From assembly GCA_013400115.1 (NCBI GenBank), contig VXBP01001909.1, forward strand, positions 1,612,001-1,676,000: DNA of 64,000 nucleotides. Reading direction: 5' to 3'. Each line of letters opens with the position of its first letter. Position 1 is the first letter of the stretch. The DNA is from Rhinopomastus cyanomelas. Lineage: Eukaryota > Chordata > Aves > Bucerotiformes > Rhinopomastidae. Positions 1 through 12,299 of the stretch are shown piece after piece. The notes under the pieces were generated by a model. That model had not been told where the DNA came from and searched no databases. It saw only the letters and a program-made list of their open reading frames with translations. A program made the translations under genes and the position numbers.

Positions 1-124
1 CCCAGTCTGTTCCCGTGGTTTCCAAACGTCTGTGTAACCAGTGAAGTGATCCTGCTGTGGCAGGGGGATTGGACTAGATGATCTTTCAGGGTCCCTTCCA
101 ATCCCTCATGATTCTATGATTCTA
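1..124 (+). mobile_element. CR1 LINE, 3' end (young subfamily)
   Basis: The segment ends in the typical CR1 3' tail of short ATTCTATGATT-type units at 109-124, preceded by the GGATTGGACTAGATGATCTT core at 67-86. It continues past the left edge of the window, so the 5' truncation point is not visible. The bases before about position 40 are more diverged. It belongs to the same subfamily as the copies at 33225, 35305 and 44095. No coding sequence remains in the visible part. Confidence 0.9.
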
Positions 125-609
125 AGTGATCTTTGTGCTCTGTAGCTAGAGAGCCTGCAGCTCACCTTGCTGAGAGAGGTGCTGCAGAGGGCTATGTGCT
201 TTGGCAAACAATTGATGATAAGGGAAAGAACTTGTGGCTTTGCTGGCTCAGCACTGGAGGTGGCTTTTCACCACACCCACCTGCAAAGAAGGTGGAAATG
301 TTTGTCTTCTGAAAGAGGAGACAGAAGGAACCACACTTGTGCTTAGCACAACCCAGACCAAGAGAAAAGGCTTTGGCCAAGTGTCTCTGGTTTTGTTTAG
401 GGCTGTTGGAGAGCAATGTACAACAACGCTAAAGACTGATGAACAGCTGGCAGGCTTACTGCTCACCTCTGGCTTTTATAATCCTGTGGAGTGCACCAAG
501 TTCTCTAGCTGGATCCCCTGCTCTCATCTGCCTCACAATGGGATGTCCCCATTCTTGAATCTTAGTGATGGTGGTAGATGTGGCTGCAGTCTCCCTGGGC
601 TGCTCTCTT
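125..609. other. Unique non-coding DNA
   Basis: No repeat family, exon or RNA gene recognised. Open frames here (for example 234-641 plus) have no recognisable domain and run into the antisense CR1 fragment that follows. The last 100 bases may be a diverged extension of that CR1. Confidence 0.5.
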
Positions 610-905
610 TATTGCTTTTGTGTCATCAGCAAACTTGCTGAGGGTACATTCTATCCCCTCATTCAGGTCACAAGCTGAAAAAGACTGCATCCAGTAACGA
701 CCCCTGGGGAACACCAGTGGCTACAGGCCTCCAGCTTGACTCTGTACCACCAGTCACAACTCTGAGCTCTGCTATTCAGCCAGTTCTCCATCCCCTCACT
801 GCCCACTCAACCAACCCACACTTTCTAAGCTGCTCTGTGAGGATGTTATGGGAGACGGTGTCAGAAGCCGTACTGAAGTAAAGGTAGAGAACACCCACTG
901 CTCTC
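610..905 (-). mobile_element. CR1 LINE fragment, reverse transcriptase palm
   Basis: Read on the minus strand this is an internal piece of CR1 ORF2. The catalytic FADD motif of the reverse transcriptase is encoded at 633-622. The GVPQG-like stretch just before it matches the usual order of the domain. Upstream, the motif that in CR1 reads LDFSKAFDTVSH is present at about 890-850, but the first Asp codon is changed to Tyr (878-880). That region is also out of frame with FADD, so the copy is dead. Both the 5' and 3' ends of the element are missing. It is older and more diverged than most CR1s in the window. Confidence 0.85.
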
Positions 906-2479
906 TTGAAGCATATTTAATTTAATGCTTCATTTTAATGCTGTATTTAGGGTTGTCTTATGTATGACATAGAAATGCTGGGAGAAGTCCAGCCCACCTC
1001 TGCCTGTTTGAAAGCGGTTGCCTGTATTTGACTCTTTCCAGAAGGCCCACAAATGGTTGAAGAGGTGCAGTTGCTCATTTGCAGCTTGCACATGGTATGA
1101 GAATGCAGTACTCAGCACTGAGCTCCTCATCCGCAGGACGTGTCGCAGCTCTCAACAGCTGATTGCTGTCTGTTCCTGCCAACTTCTCTTCATGGTCTGT
1201 CAACTGCCATTCTGGAGATCAAACCTGCTTCTTGGCATCTATTCAAGCTATAGATTCCAGTTTATTTCGAACACAATATCTGCTGGCGTTGCCTCTGTGG
1301 TACTTTGGCTCTGTCTGTGCAAGCTCCCTATCTCAGGAGTAACTCTGATTTCTTTTCTGTCACCCACAGACAGAGTCAGCAATGAAGACAATGTCTGGGA
1401 TTTTAAGGGATTTCTTGTCAGGAGGATGGTAGCACCTTGTGAGGGGTCCCAGCAGTCTCTCCTCTCAGGAGGAGCACAAATGGAAGAGCTGGGCTGAGCA
1501 CAGGGCTCCTGGCTATACCGAGGCTCTTCTACAGTCACAGATCTCACCTGGGTTTGAATTCTTCCAATTGCCTTTACCTTAACCTTTCTGTTCCACACAC
1601 CGTGTTATCAGAGCTACTGGGCTGGCACATCTGCTGCACTGGTAGTTAGGTTTCCTTGGCAGGACTAGACTGGCTGGTAAATTGGCTGGCTCAGGGAGCA
1701 GTTAGTGACACGCACACAGTTGGTCTGACCATATCATTCTGCAGCATTTTTCCCATGGAAAGGAGGCTTATACAACCCTGCAGGCTGTCCCACTAGCAGT
1801 TTGGAGCCCATTGACTGATTTCGGTCAAAAGCTGAGGGAGCAGTTGATGAGCAGAGGCAGCTGTCCATGCAGAGCATCCTCCCTGGCCTCAGCAAGCTGC
1901 ACTGTGGGTTTTGCTTCCGGGTGTTACAGAATTGACATCACATACCACCTACACAGATTTTGCTTGGAGTTTGTGTTTTGCTGGACACTAGAGAATCCAA
2001 ATATAAATCCATGGGGAAATGGACTTCATAGCTCTGCTGCTCAACTGCTTTTTAAGATGAGGTTTTTAATTGTAACTATAATGGGACTAAATTCAAATAA
2101 ATCATCAGTTTGCTGGAGATACCCGTGTCAGACCAACGGCATCATAAGAGAAATAACTGAAGACCATCAGCAAATGATGGCAATGTTAATTATAGCAGAG
2201 TGGTGCCACAAGTGCACTTAGATCTGCAGAGATGGAAAAGCACCAGGCTGACCCCACTAGGAAGGGCTAGGCAGAACAATCTTGGTGGGTACTCAAAGAG
2301 CACCAGAGCAGGAATGTTTCCCAGTGGCAGCTGCTCTTGAGAAGCACTAGAGATTCCTGAGGAGGTGGTGTCAGCCTGCTGGTGGGGAGCTTAGTGGAGA
2401 TTTAAGTTAATGAAGGGAATATGGAGCAGAAATAACACAGTAGCCTTGTAGCAAAATAGACCACTGCAGGTTGTGTGAG
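906..2479. other. Unique non-coding DNA
   Basis: No confident gene or repeat. AT-rich patch at about 910-950. The plus-strand frame 1018-1497 is open for 159 codons but has no recognisable domain, start context or splice pattern. The stretch 2240-2480 could be a very diverged 5' extension of the CR1 that follows. Confidence 0.5.
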
Positions 2480-2690
2480 GAAGAAGAAATTCTTTACTAT
2501 GAGGGCAGTGAAGCACAGGAACAGGTTGCCTAGAGAAGTTGTGGATACCCCCACCCTGGAGGTGTTCAGGGCCAGGACTTTGAGCAACCTGGTCTACTGA
2601 AAGATGTCTCTGGTCATGGCAAGGAGATTGGAACTAGATGATCTTTAAGGTCCACTCCAACCCAAACCATTCTATGTTTCTATTATTCCT
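2480..2690 (+). mobile_element. CR1 LINE, 3' end (classical subfamily)
   Basis: Plus-strand CR1 with the last codons of ORF2 (an RLPREVVDTP-like stretch at about 2522-2555). The 3' UTR follows, with the GGAACTAGATGATCTTTAAGG core at about 2630 and a decayed ATTCTATG tail at 2669-2690. It is the classical avian subfamily (CCAACCCAAACCATTCTATG), different from the copy at the start of the window. The tail has substitutions, so it is moderately old. Confidence 0.9.
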
Positions 2691-2770
2691 GAGTAAATCA
2701 ATGCTTTCCTTTTGCATATTAATGTGTGTTAGACTGATGAGCTGAACAAGCTCAATTTTTCTAACTACTT

Positions 2771-2843
2771 AGTACCAGATGGACCAGATGACCTTTAAAG
2801 GTCCCTTCCAACCCAATGCATTCCATGGTTCTGTGATTCTAAA
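2771..2843 (+). mobile_element. CR1 LINE, terminal 3' stub
   Basis: Only the last 70 bases of a CR1 are present: a GACCAGATGACCTTTAAAGG core and a tail reading TTCTGTGATTCTAA. It lies about 80 bases downstream of another plus-strand CR1 3' end. It may be a separate, heavily 5'-truncated insertion. Confidence 0.8.
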
Positions 2844-4205
2844 TAAATGTGGTCAATGAAGACACAGGACAGGTGGGCTTGGCGGGGAGCTGATTTGATA
2901 AAGTGCCAATTTATACTGCAGTGGAGATGTCTGTGATCATCTTCTCGGCAATCATCACCTCACAAAGAGGCACAAACCAATTCCTGGCCATTGCTATCGT
3001 TTGCTTTACCTTGCTGAAACACACAGTGCTTTATTTTCTTAGTATTTTATTTTCTCTTGATTATTTTTAACGTATAGAAATAATCCTCTTATTAGCTTAT
3101 CTCGTTTTCCTCTGGGAGGTTTTACATCAAAGGTTATCATGTTTCTGTTCTTCAGTTTGCCTTCCTCTCCACAAGCAGCAGCAGCAGTGAAGGGATCCTG
3201 AACCTGCGGTGACACCCGGTTCCTTCTGCCACCTCCCGGGCTGCCGCAGAAGCACTGGTGGCTTCTTCCGCATAACCTACACTGTTTGCCTGTCAGACTG
3301 AGGGAAGATCCCATGACAACAGGAAACATTACGCATCGCCACATCTGAGCATGCCCTGACAATTCCGAAAGGAGTTTCCCCTCCCTGTATCAGAGCTGCG
3401 GTAACCAGAGGCATCTTAGAGCAGTAAAGTCATGTCCAAAGCTTTAACCTTGTTGTTGCCACAGAAGAGGAGACTCACCTCCTTAAGTGCTGGGGTTTGG
3501 GGTTTTTGTTTGCTTGTTTGTTTTAAAGTTTGGGAAAATTTATTACATGTGAGCTCTATAAAACCACCAATACTCTCTTCTTCTGGGGTACTGAGCAACA
3601 TTCTCTATCCATGTGTTTTTGCCACTGGCCCCTTTAGCCTGAGAAGGCTGCTACTGGGTATCTTCTTTTCAGAGAAAATGTTACCTCTCAGCCTAAAGCA
3701 GAGACGCCAAATCAACAGCAGAAGCACTGCTGGAGGAAAAGACACCAGCTCCGCTCTACACAGCGCTCACAAGCTCTGGAAACTCAGTCTTAAATCTCTT
3801 TGTCTGGCTCAGGCATCTCAGCTGCTGCATTTGTGGGCCACCTCCTGCTCTCAGAGGGAAGGAGGAAATGCCATACATGGGCAGAAGAAAGCCATGGGGA
3901 AAGAGGCAGGATGAGGCACCTTGTCACAGGCACCATTCCCCCAGGCAAGGGAAGAGCATCTGCTTGCAGCTAGCCAGGCTACAAGGAAGCGTTTTGTTTC
4001 TATTTGCATTAAATGTTTAGACTTCGGCACTGGCTCTCGCAGGTTACAGGTGGTTCAAGGAAATGTTGCACAGGGAAAGATAGGTAGGACAAGCATTAAA
4101 AAAGAGGGGTTTTCCCAAGATTGGAGCTGTTTCCTTCAGGAAAATATGGAACGTGTGAACCTCATGTTCTTCTTCATGCATCTTATCAATGCCTAGAAAC
4201 ACCTC
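2844..4205. other. Unique DNA with a small CpG cluster
   Basis: Mostly unremarkable. A short GC- and CpG-richer patch lies at about 3205-3345 (an overlapping CCCGGG and several CGs), flanked by AT-rich DNA. The minus frame 3039-3362 runs through it, but nothing in it is recognisable. A TTTG/GTTT-rich stretch lies at 3505-3530. The plus frame 3432-3914 is open for 160 codons without domain, signal peptide or splice support. Confidence 0.45.
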
Positions 4206-5398
4206 AAGGGCAGATGTCAGGAGAATAGGGCCAGCTCTTTAGGAAGGACAGGCAGGGAAGGAGAGGAGGAGGCATTGCCCTCTATATCAGTGATCAGTTA
4301 GAATCAATGGAGCTCCACCTGGGGCAGGATGAAGAGCTGGTCGAGAGTGTGTGCATTAAAATAAAAGGGAAGACGGGAGAGGGTGATGTTACCGTAAAGG
4401 TCTGCTATAGACCACCTGACCAGCAGAATCAAGCAGATGAGGCCCTTCACAGGCAAATAGAAGCGGCTTCCAGGTCGCTGGCCCTGGTCCTCATGGGGGA
4501 TTTCAACCACCCTGACATCTGCTGGAGGGACAACACAGCAAGACACCAGCAATCCAGATTATTCTTGGATTGCATAGATGACAACTTCCTCCTCCAAATG
4601 GTGGAGGAACCAACAAGAAAAGATGCCATGCTAGACTTGTTCTCACCACAGGGAAGGGCTGGTGACCAGTGTGAGGCTCAGGGACAGCCTTGGCCGCAGT
4701 GACCATGAAGCCATTGAATTTAAGCTCCTCAGGGCAACCAGGAGGAAGTTTTCTAAGCTTACCACCCTGGACTTTAGGCGTGCAGATTTTGATCACTTCA
4801 GGGATCTGCTGGCCAAAGTATCATGGGATGAAGCCCTTGAGGGAAAAGGGGCCCAGGACAGCTGGTTAGTATTCAAGGATCACCTCCTCTGTGTCCAGGA
4901 GCAATGTATACCAACAAAGAGGAAAGCAGGGAAGAATGCTAAGAGGCCTGCCTGGCTGAACAAGGAGCTCCTGGACACACTGTCGCACAAAAGGAAACTC
5001 TACAAGGAGTGGAAGAGAGGACAGCTAGAATGGGGGGTATACAAGGACGCTGCCTGAACAGCTAGAGATCTGGTTAGGAAAACCAAGGCACAGTTTGAAT
5101 TGGACCTAGCCAGGGAGGTCAAAGGGAATACCAAGGATTTCTACAGGTATATGAATGCTAAGAAGAAGTCTAGGGAAGGTGTGGGCCCCCTCAGAAAGGA
5201 AACAAGTGATGTGGTTACAAGTGACATGGAAAAGGCTGAGATTCTCAATGACTTCTTTACCTGAGTCTTCACTGCAAAAGCCAGCCACACTCCTGGAGTA
5301 ATGGAAAATAATGGCAGGGACTGCAAGGAAGAACTGCCCATCATAAGTGAAGATCTGGTTCGTGATCACCTGAAGGACCTGAAAGTGTTCAAGTCCTG
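4206..5398 (+). mobile_element. CR1 LINE fragment, ORF2 endonuclease and linker (broken)
   Basis: This is the N-terminal half of CR1 ORF2, the protein that nicks target DNA and then reverse-transcribes the element. The visible part is the AP-like endonuclease: a CYRPPDQQ stretch at about 4402, the catalytic MGDFN motif at 4493-4507 and the SDH motif at 4698-4706. A basic linker leading towards the reverse transcriptase follows. The frame shifts between 4630 and 4660, so GDFN and SDH lie in different frames. In-frame stops follow at 5056 and in the linker (around 5262). The reverse transcriptase, 3' UTR and tail are absent, and so is the 5' end, so this is an internal fragment rather than a simple 5' truncation. 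It is the longest CR1 piece in the window and is not functional. Confidence 0.92.
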
Positions 5399-7153
5399 AT
5401 TTTAGAAACACATCCCAGTGCAAATGTTCCCTGCTGACACTTGAGGAGTCACTGCTGGCACCTCCTGGTGACCCACTTCCCTTGCCCCCTCATGAAATCA
5501 CATAGCCCAGAAGAGTTTCCAGAAGAGTATTTAGGATCCTGCCCAACACATCTCTGCACTTTGAGCCTGAGCTCAGCCCCTGAGACAGTACCTGTCAGGT
5601 GCACCTGATCTCAGCATGGCAGGAAACCAACACAGTGACCTGGAGCCAGAGCTGGAAACTGTTCTGATGCCTGCAGAAGGGCTGAAGCACAAGCAGGTCT
5701 CTGCAGGGAGACTGGATTCAGAAAGAACTCATCCATGCCGATGCCATTTCTCTTTAGGCTACTCATTAGCTCAGCTCAGCGTAACGTGCTCCACTGCTGT
5801 GTTCTGGAGCTCTGGCCTGTGCTGCTTTGCGTTCTGCCTGGCAGAAGTTTCTGACCTGATGTGCTGTTTGTTCTTGCTCAAGTGCACCCTCCCCCAGTGT
5901 GGTCCCACAGGGCTTGGCTCTGTCACATTACCCACGCTGGAAGGAGGTGCCAGCACTGGTATCGTCATCTCATTACCAGGTCTTGGTGTGAGGTGCTGAC
6001 ACCAGTGGGAACAGCAATGGGGCTCAGCTCTCCCTGCACTGCAGCTCATGCTGCAGCAGGCTGGTGTAGCTGGAAGCCTCAGCAGAAGAGTGTGCTCTGT
6101 GTGGACCTAAACCTACATTTGCAGTCACCATTTTTGCTTTTCTTGGGTTTCTGGATCTTTTCCCCTTCTCCATATCTATGGGACATCCTTAGGGAGATAG
6201 GCACCTGCCTCAAGGGACAGAGAAGTAGCACATCATGCACACAGCTTACTCTCTGGAGGGCAGTACTTAACTAAATAGGGAAGTGCCTTTCTGGAAAAGC
6301 ACCTTTCTCCAGGAGGCTGAAGGATCTCCCAGGTTTGCAGATCATGCACCCCAGCCAGGTGCTCTCATATGGGTGTCAAGGAGTGAGGGAGGAGTGTGGC
6401 TTGAAAGACAACATCAGGAAACAAGAAGGATGAGAGCAAGGAATAGAAAACTCTGGATTAAAACCTAGGACTGACTGGCTCACAGAAAACAGACCTCATA
6501 CCACGAACTGACATGGTGCTCCTTTCACATAGTGTAGTGTGAAGCAGCTGGGGCTCCAGCTTTCTGTTACAGAGATGCCGATTTCTAAGGACTGGAGCTT
6601 TCCAGGGCAGTAATTAAGCTTTAAATTGAGAGATCAAATGTAGAATAAATATCTTATTAACCTTGACAAAGCACCGTCCTTCTGCACTACTCATAGCAAT
6701 AAAAGAAAACAGTGAGTGTGAAGGATGGGATAGAACAGGCATTGGCTTCCCCACCTGCTGGAGAGAGGGGTCTGGTGCTTGGACTGTCGGCTCAGCTACA
6801 GGGGCCCGAGCACACACCTACATCCTCCTCGCAGAAAACAGCAAGCTGTGGGCTGTTTCAAGGGGAAAGAAAGATTTTATGCTCTTTCCTCCCTGGAACT
6901 GGGAAGACACTACTCTGTGGCCATGGATGCAAAAATCCTAGGGAATAAAAAGAGGAAAAAAAGGAGTTTGGTTCTGCACCCCAGCAGCTGGGCTCTGTGC
7001 CCTGTGCAAGGAGATTTGGGATTTGCCACTTCTGGGTTTATTGTGGGTTTGTGCTGAATACCCCTCATCGCCTCAGGTTGTGCAAATTGCCCAACAAATA
7101 GGGCCCTGACCATGGCCCTGCCCTCAGCCACGTCTGCTAATCACAACAAGGGC
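5399..7153. other. Unique non-coding DNA
   Basis: No repeat or exon recognised. The 127-codon frame at 5616-5999 begins with ATG but has irregular, Cys-rich composition, no domain, and an equally long antisense shadow. An A-rich patch lies at 6945-6965. Confidence 0.5.
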
Positions 7154-7415
7154 ACAGAATCATAGAGTGCGTTGGGTTGGAAAAGACCTTTCAGATCACC
7201 GAGTCTCAACATTAATCTAAGTGTCCCAAGCCCACTGCTCAACCCTGTCCCTAAGCTCCAGATCTACAAGACTTTCAAACACGTCCAGGGATGGTGATTC
7301 AACCCCCTGCCTGGGCAGCCTGTTTCAAGGCCTGATGACCCTTTCCATGAAGATTTTCCAAATGTTCAACCTAAACTCCAGCTGTTCACCAGCGGTAAGA
7401 ATCTCTGACCTTCCT
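7154..7415 (-). mobile_element. CR1 LINE, 3' end (older subfamily)
   Basis: Minus-strand CR1. The 3' tail reads from 7156 on the plus strand as CAGAATCATAGAG. Then come the GGGTTGGAAAAGACC core and the C-terminal ORF2 coding part up to about 7415. It resembles the older subfamily that carries a CCAAGCCCACTGCTCAACC-type stretch. It is shared in style with the copy at 37103. Confidence 0.85.
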
Positions 7416-8210
7416 GCTCTGGTCTTATTCTTCTTTGGTTGCTCTAGAAAAGACACGTTTTGAGTTCGGCCTAAGATGGATGGAAACATTGTCTGTATTT
7501 TCTTATTGCAAAAGCCACTGCTTCTGGAAGTGGCCCAGAGGGTCCCTTGGCCTCTCATGCCTGTGCCTCTGAGCCCACAGAGGAGAAGGGAACTGCCAAG
7601 GAAGCTTCCCAGTGGAAAGCAGAGCTAAGCTGGGCATTTCGTTCTGAAATGGCTCCATTAACGTTCTTATGCAAATGGAATGTGAATTCTTGAAAAAAGA
7701 GCTGCTGTGCCAACTGCCTTAGACAAGACAGGGCAAGAACTAGCTAGCATGGGGCTGGCCTGTTTGACAAGAAAATAACAGCTGGAAGGATGCAGGTGGA
7801 CTTTGTAAGACCAGCATAACTAGTCTTCACTGGTGTGAAGCAACCAACAGAAGCTTGTAAGTGCGATTTGGCTGTTCTGCAGGTGCTTGTCTTGTAATGA
7901 AACAAATACAAACGTTTGTCTAATAGGAACAAAAGCAAATTCAACTAATGCAGCATATTCATGTTGGGAACTTGGCTACTGGGTCCTCTGGAGCAGTTGC
8001 TCCTGGAAGATTAGCTCAGGAGGGTGCTCCTGAGGTTCCCATCCCTCACACAGCTGAGGCCTTGGGTTTGGGCTGCTGCTGTATGTATATGACAGCACAT
8101 AGGGAAGGTAACCTTTGGGCCCTTGTTTCCTCACAGAGAGTAGACAACAGCATCCCAGGCTGAGATGGGAGGACGTCCACGCCTGGGACTCCTCATGGCC
8201 GCAGGCCATC
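7416..8210. other. Unique non-coding DNA
   Basis: Nothing recognisable. No open frame with domain-like composition. A possible distant 5' continuation of the CR1 before it fades out by about 7440. Confidence 0.5.
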
Positions 8211-8522
8211 CAGGAGGGCTTTAAACATCTCCAGTGAAGGAGACTCCACAATTCCCCAGGGCAGCCTGTTCCAATACTCTGTTACCCTTACTGGGAAGAA
8301 GTTCCTTCTCATATTTGTATGGAACCTCCTAAGTTCCAGCTCACATCCATTGCCCCTTGTCCTATCACTAGATGACATTGGGAAGAGCCCGGCTCCATCC
8401 TCCTAACACCCACCCTTCACATATTTATAGACATTAATGAGGTCACACCTCAGTCTTCTTTTCTCCAAGCTAAAGAGATCCAGCTCTTCATCAGGGAGAT
8501 GTTCCACTCCCTTCATCACTGA
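8211..8522 (-). mobile_element. CR1 LINE fragment lacking its 3' terminus
   Basis: Minus-strand CR1 of the young subfamily covering the ORF2 C-terminus (SSDRTRGNG, then NRLPWGIVESPSLEMFK at about 8270-8225 on the minus strand) and upstream coding sequence to 8522. The expected last 100 bases of 3' UTR and tail are missing: unrelated sequence replaces them below 8211. LINE copies are normally truncated at the 5' end, so loss of the 3' end points to a later deletion or recombination. Confidence 0.88.
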
Positions 8523-9293
8523 AGGATTGTTGGAGCTGGGATGGGGCTGGGGCCTGTTCTCTCGGGCTCCCTACCTGAGGCAGAGCAGGGGACCAGGGTG
8601 GAAGGCAGTGGGGTTGCCGCTCCTCATCACCAGGAGGGCAGTGGGGCCATGGCCAGCTGCTGCGTTCCATCTCCCCCCATTACCGACTAGTTGGCGTTGA
8701 AGACAGAGCCTCATGCTGGGGCAAAGCCCCAAGAAGCCAAACAGAGAGGGCTGGCTCAGCAGCCCTCTTTTATAGTGTCACGCAGCACCCACGCCTCGCA
8801 GGACAGGTCACTGGGAGGATTCTCTTAAAGCAAAATGCACATTTTTCTTCACGAAAGCCCAAATCCATACATCTGGAAATGTTGGTAGTTTTCAAACTGC
8901 TACACTGCTGTTGACTTTAATGGAAACGGGACCTTTGTGGATCCCAGTGCATGAGCTGGAGACTGGCATCACTGTACCTCTGTGCCAAGGGAGATCTCGA
9001 GGGCTGGGTTTTCTTCTCATGTGGGACTGGAGCAGAGAGTGGAGGGTAACCCACTGAGGTCACAGTGTGAGGAGAGGGTGAGGCTGAAATATCCAATCCC
9101 ACACTCCTGAGGCTAACATTGCCTTGCTGAGATGCACAGTCCTCACTGCCTTCTGCCTCTTAGAAAACAGCTGTGAATGGTGCAGGGACAGCAGCCTGTG
9201 CAGTGAGATGACTCCTAAGAAGACTACCCTGACAGCAGCGCTCCTGGAACTCCAGAGTGAGCCCCAAAGGTTTGAGGTCCAGTAGTTCTGTTG

Positions 9294-9327
9294 GTTCTGT
9301 CTAAGGCTTAGTTCTGTCTAAGGCTTC
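9294..9327. repeat. 17-bp tandem duplication, two copies
   Basis: GTTCTGTCTAAGGCTTA at 9294-9310 is followed directly by the same 17 bases with one change at the last position (9311-9327). It is a recent local duplication with no other element attached. Confidence 0.9.
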
Positions 9328-10671
9328 AGAAACCCACAGCAACTTTCCCTAGTACTACAGAGTGTCCTGTTTTACCACCGTCTAACTAACTTGCATTTTC
9401 TTTATCCTTTTTGAGCTCTTAGCAGGACTGTGAGCACAATTTTCCTTGCAGATCAGAGGAGCACGTCCCAGGTGGATTTAGAGACTACCTTCCAGGCTTT
9501 GGGCACTGCCACACTGCAGCGCTCCAGCCTATCCTATTCCGCTTCATTGCATTTAATTCTGACTCCCCAGAGCTCTGGCTGGGGATGGAGCCTGAAAGCC
9601 ACCTGCTGCAGAGAGGGTTGAAATGTTGCTGCTTTCCTTTGAGCCTGGCAGGGTAGACAACAGATGTCTCTTCTGCTTTCAGAAAGACTTTCTGTTCTGC
9701 TTTTCCTACTTTCTTTCTCTCCAGACTCTTCCGCTATCACACACACTTCAGCACCTGCCTTTTCCAGCTTTTCATCTGGCTTCCCACACCAGCTTTTCAC
9801 TTCCAAATCTCTTTGCACACTGTCATCTCATCATTAGCTACAGGCTCTCCCCCAGTGTTAGCGCAGCCTGCAGCCGCTCACTGGCTTTCATCTCCACTTG
9901 CTTTTCCTTTTCATCTTTCCTCTGCCCTGGACTCTTTCCAGTCTGTTTCCTTAAGTGTGGGCTGTCACATACAAAGCCACAGCCTTGTCTCTGACCTCGT
10001 TTTCTGTTTCCATTAGTGTTTCAGAAACAAGCTAGGGGCCGGCATGTATCACCTTCTGGCTTTCCCTGTTGTAAAGAGGTTTCAGCAAAGAGAAGGGGGC
10101 AGGTGCTCAGAAGATTTGAACACACTCAGCATCTGTTTGTGTCTGACCCCAGTGGGAGCGGAGACATGGTTTGACTGGTCAGCCTGGCTCCAGCTCTGGT
10201 AACTCAAATGCTTACAGCAAGACTTTTCTGATTAGCTTAGAAAAATAAAGGCATTCCCTGAAGTGCTTTCACATAAGCTCCTCAAGAGAAGAGCGGGTAA
10301 AATGTGGCATTAGCTTCCACAGCCAGTTGTCTGTTTTTGTCTGGGGATCAAGTGCTGGAAATCCGAGCAGTGATGGCAGATTCCCCATCTCAGGAGCTGT
10401 ATTGCCAGAGTGCAAGAGTCCCCTCCAGTTCCATCCTTCTTTAAGGAATGGATCTTTACCCCTCAGATTTTGCTGTAAAAGCCAGTAGTGGCCATCAGGA
10501 GTGTCTGCTCTCCCTTGTCATCACCTCCTGACTGCTGCAGGTCAAGCGTGGCAGATATTAGAACAGCTATTTTAATGCTGTTACAAGGTTTAGTACTCAA
10601 CAAGCCAAACTGAGAACATAACTCCATGTACCTGGAGTAGTCCTCTTTGGTCTTACCGCTTTAGAAAAGGA

Positions 10672-10691
10672 AGATCATGTGAGATCATGTG
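10672..10691. repeat. 10-bp tandem duplication
   Basis: AGATCATGTG occurs twice in a row, exactly. Probably replication slippage. Confidence 0.9.
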
Positions 10692-12299
10692 TGAATTCAT
10701 ACTCATCTGAGACATGAGCTTTCAAATCCTTACCCTGCTACTTGTGCCCTTGGTACCTGGCTGGCTCCTTTGGATCTCAGTCCTTAGCCAGTCTGATGGG
10801 TGTGACAGTGATTTCACACCCCAGGGCACTAGGAAAGCAAACACATGAAATATCAGCTGCTGCTGTGGTGCTTTCAGGTGGATATTATACCCTGGAGCAG
10901 GAGCTTCTCATTCCCACAGTCCATTCAAAGGCCTTTTCACCACACAGCACTGGAGCTAGCATAGAGGCTTCTGAGGTTGGACACTGCAGCCAAGGTCATC
11001 CTGTGCATGGTGGCTCCAGCAGCCCTCATGAGGCTGAAACATGAACGTTGGCTCCCTTTTTGCATGAAGCAGCTGCCATTATGAAATGGAGCTGCAGTGC
11101 ATATCCTTGTTTCAAAGGGAGTGGGAGAAATGCAGAGAGGGCAGTGCAGAGCCCTGCTGAAAATTAGCCTCTTCTAGTAAGGGTTGGGTTATTTTTCGTT
11201 TGGAGGTAAAATGGTAAAACTTCACAAAAGTTGCCTTAGACCTGTAATTTGCTCTCACTGTGTGCCACAGGAATCCCACTTCATTCAAAGGAGGTTCTAG
11301 GGCAGACAGGGATGATGCAGCCAGGTAGCAGCAAGCTGATTTCTCCCTTAGGCAGACTTTCCCTTTCAGCATCTACTTGTGCAATCATCAGCTCTGGCTG
11401 AGTTACTATGGTAATGGGAGTATATAATGGGCAGGACACTTCCACACTGTCGCCAGGGTCACAGGAGAGCAAAAACAGCAGAGTAAGCAGATAAACTTAT
11501 TTGCTTCCTGCACACCCATGCTAAAAGTGTGGGAAAGAACTGCAAAGCACTGAAGTCCCTACATGCAGTGCAGATCCAGAGCCAGCTTCTTTGTGGGGAT
11601 GGGACCTGTGCAGTCCACTCAGCTCCCACAGCCTGATGTGCCCAAAGACCAGGATGTGATGGTATCATGCAGCAAGATGAGGAGGCTGTGGGCTCTGTGT
11701 GTGCAGGAGGGCACTGCATGCTCCAAGTGCACCTGCGAAGGCTTTGAGGGAGAAGAGCAGAGCACTGCGCCAGGGCCGTGACTTCTCACCCTGTCTCTCA
11801 GAATGCTGCAGGCACCTGGAGGCGCTCACTGCTACCTGGTGTAGGACCTACTTGCCAGCAGGCACCAGGGTGGCTCTTGTCAAGGGTGAACGAGGTGATC
11901 TGGGTGCTTCGTGTACACAAGAAGGCTGCGTTGGACCTGCTTACAGCCTGGCTGCCAGTGCATGGGCTCTGCCAGGGACCAAAAATGAGATGGGCATCTG
12001 GCCGTGATGCCAGCTATGCAAACACCTTAAAATCTGCTCTTTCTTCCAAAGCTTACTGAAAATCCTCCTACTGGTACAGAAACCCCCGTTGCACACAGCA
12101 AATGGCACCGTGTGCAGTGACTATAAATGCCTGTGTAGGAGGCACAGGAGGAGGACTCTGAGGTCCTGCAGCCCTGAGCTCTGCTTTCTTCCTGCTCCAG
12201 TGCTTCAGCCAGGATATTTTTATCACTTGGGCTGCAGTTTCTCTTTACTATTCTTATCTTGTGTCACTGATTACTCCCGATTATGAAGCAATTTGCATT

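Larger units (their letters stand above)
8523..12299. other. Long unique tract
   Basis: About 3.8 kb with no recognisable transposon or exon. Two tiny perfect tandem duplications are listed separately. C/T-rich stretches at 9680-9780 and 9895-9955 give Ser/Leu-rich chance frames on the plus strand (9623-9994). Frames at 11563-12059 are open in several phases at once, which argues for composition rather than selection. Confidence 0.5.

Noticed and set aside
1018..1497. 159-codon plus-strand frame
   Set aside because: No recognisable domain, no splice pair, no island or promoter nearby; composition looks random.
4307..5057. Host endonuclease-like gene
   Set aside because: GDFN and SDH motifs are those of CR1 ORF2, lie in different frames, and the copy has stops.
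5616..5999. 127-codon plus-strand frame with ATG
   Set aside because: Irregular Cys-rich sequence, no domain, overlapping antisense frame of similar length.
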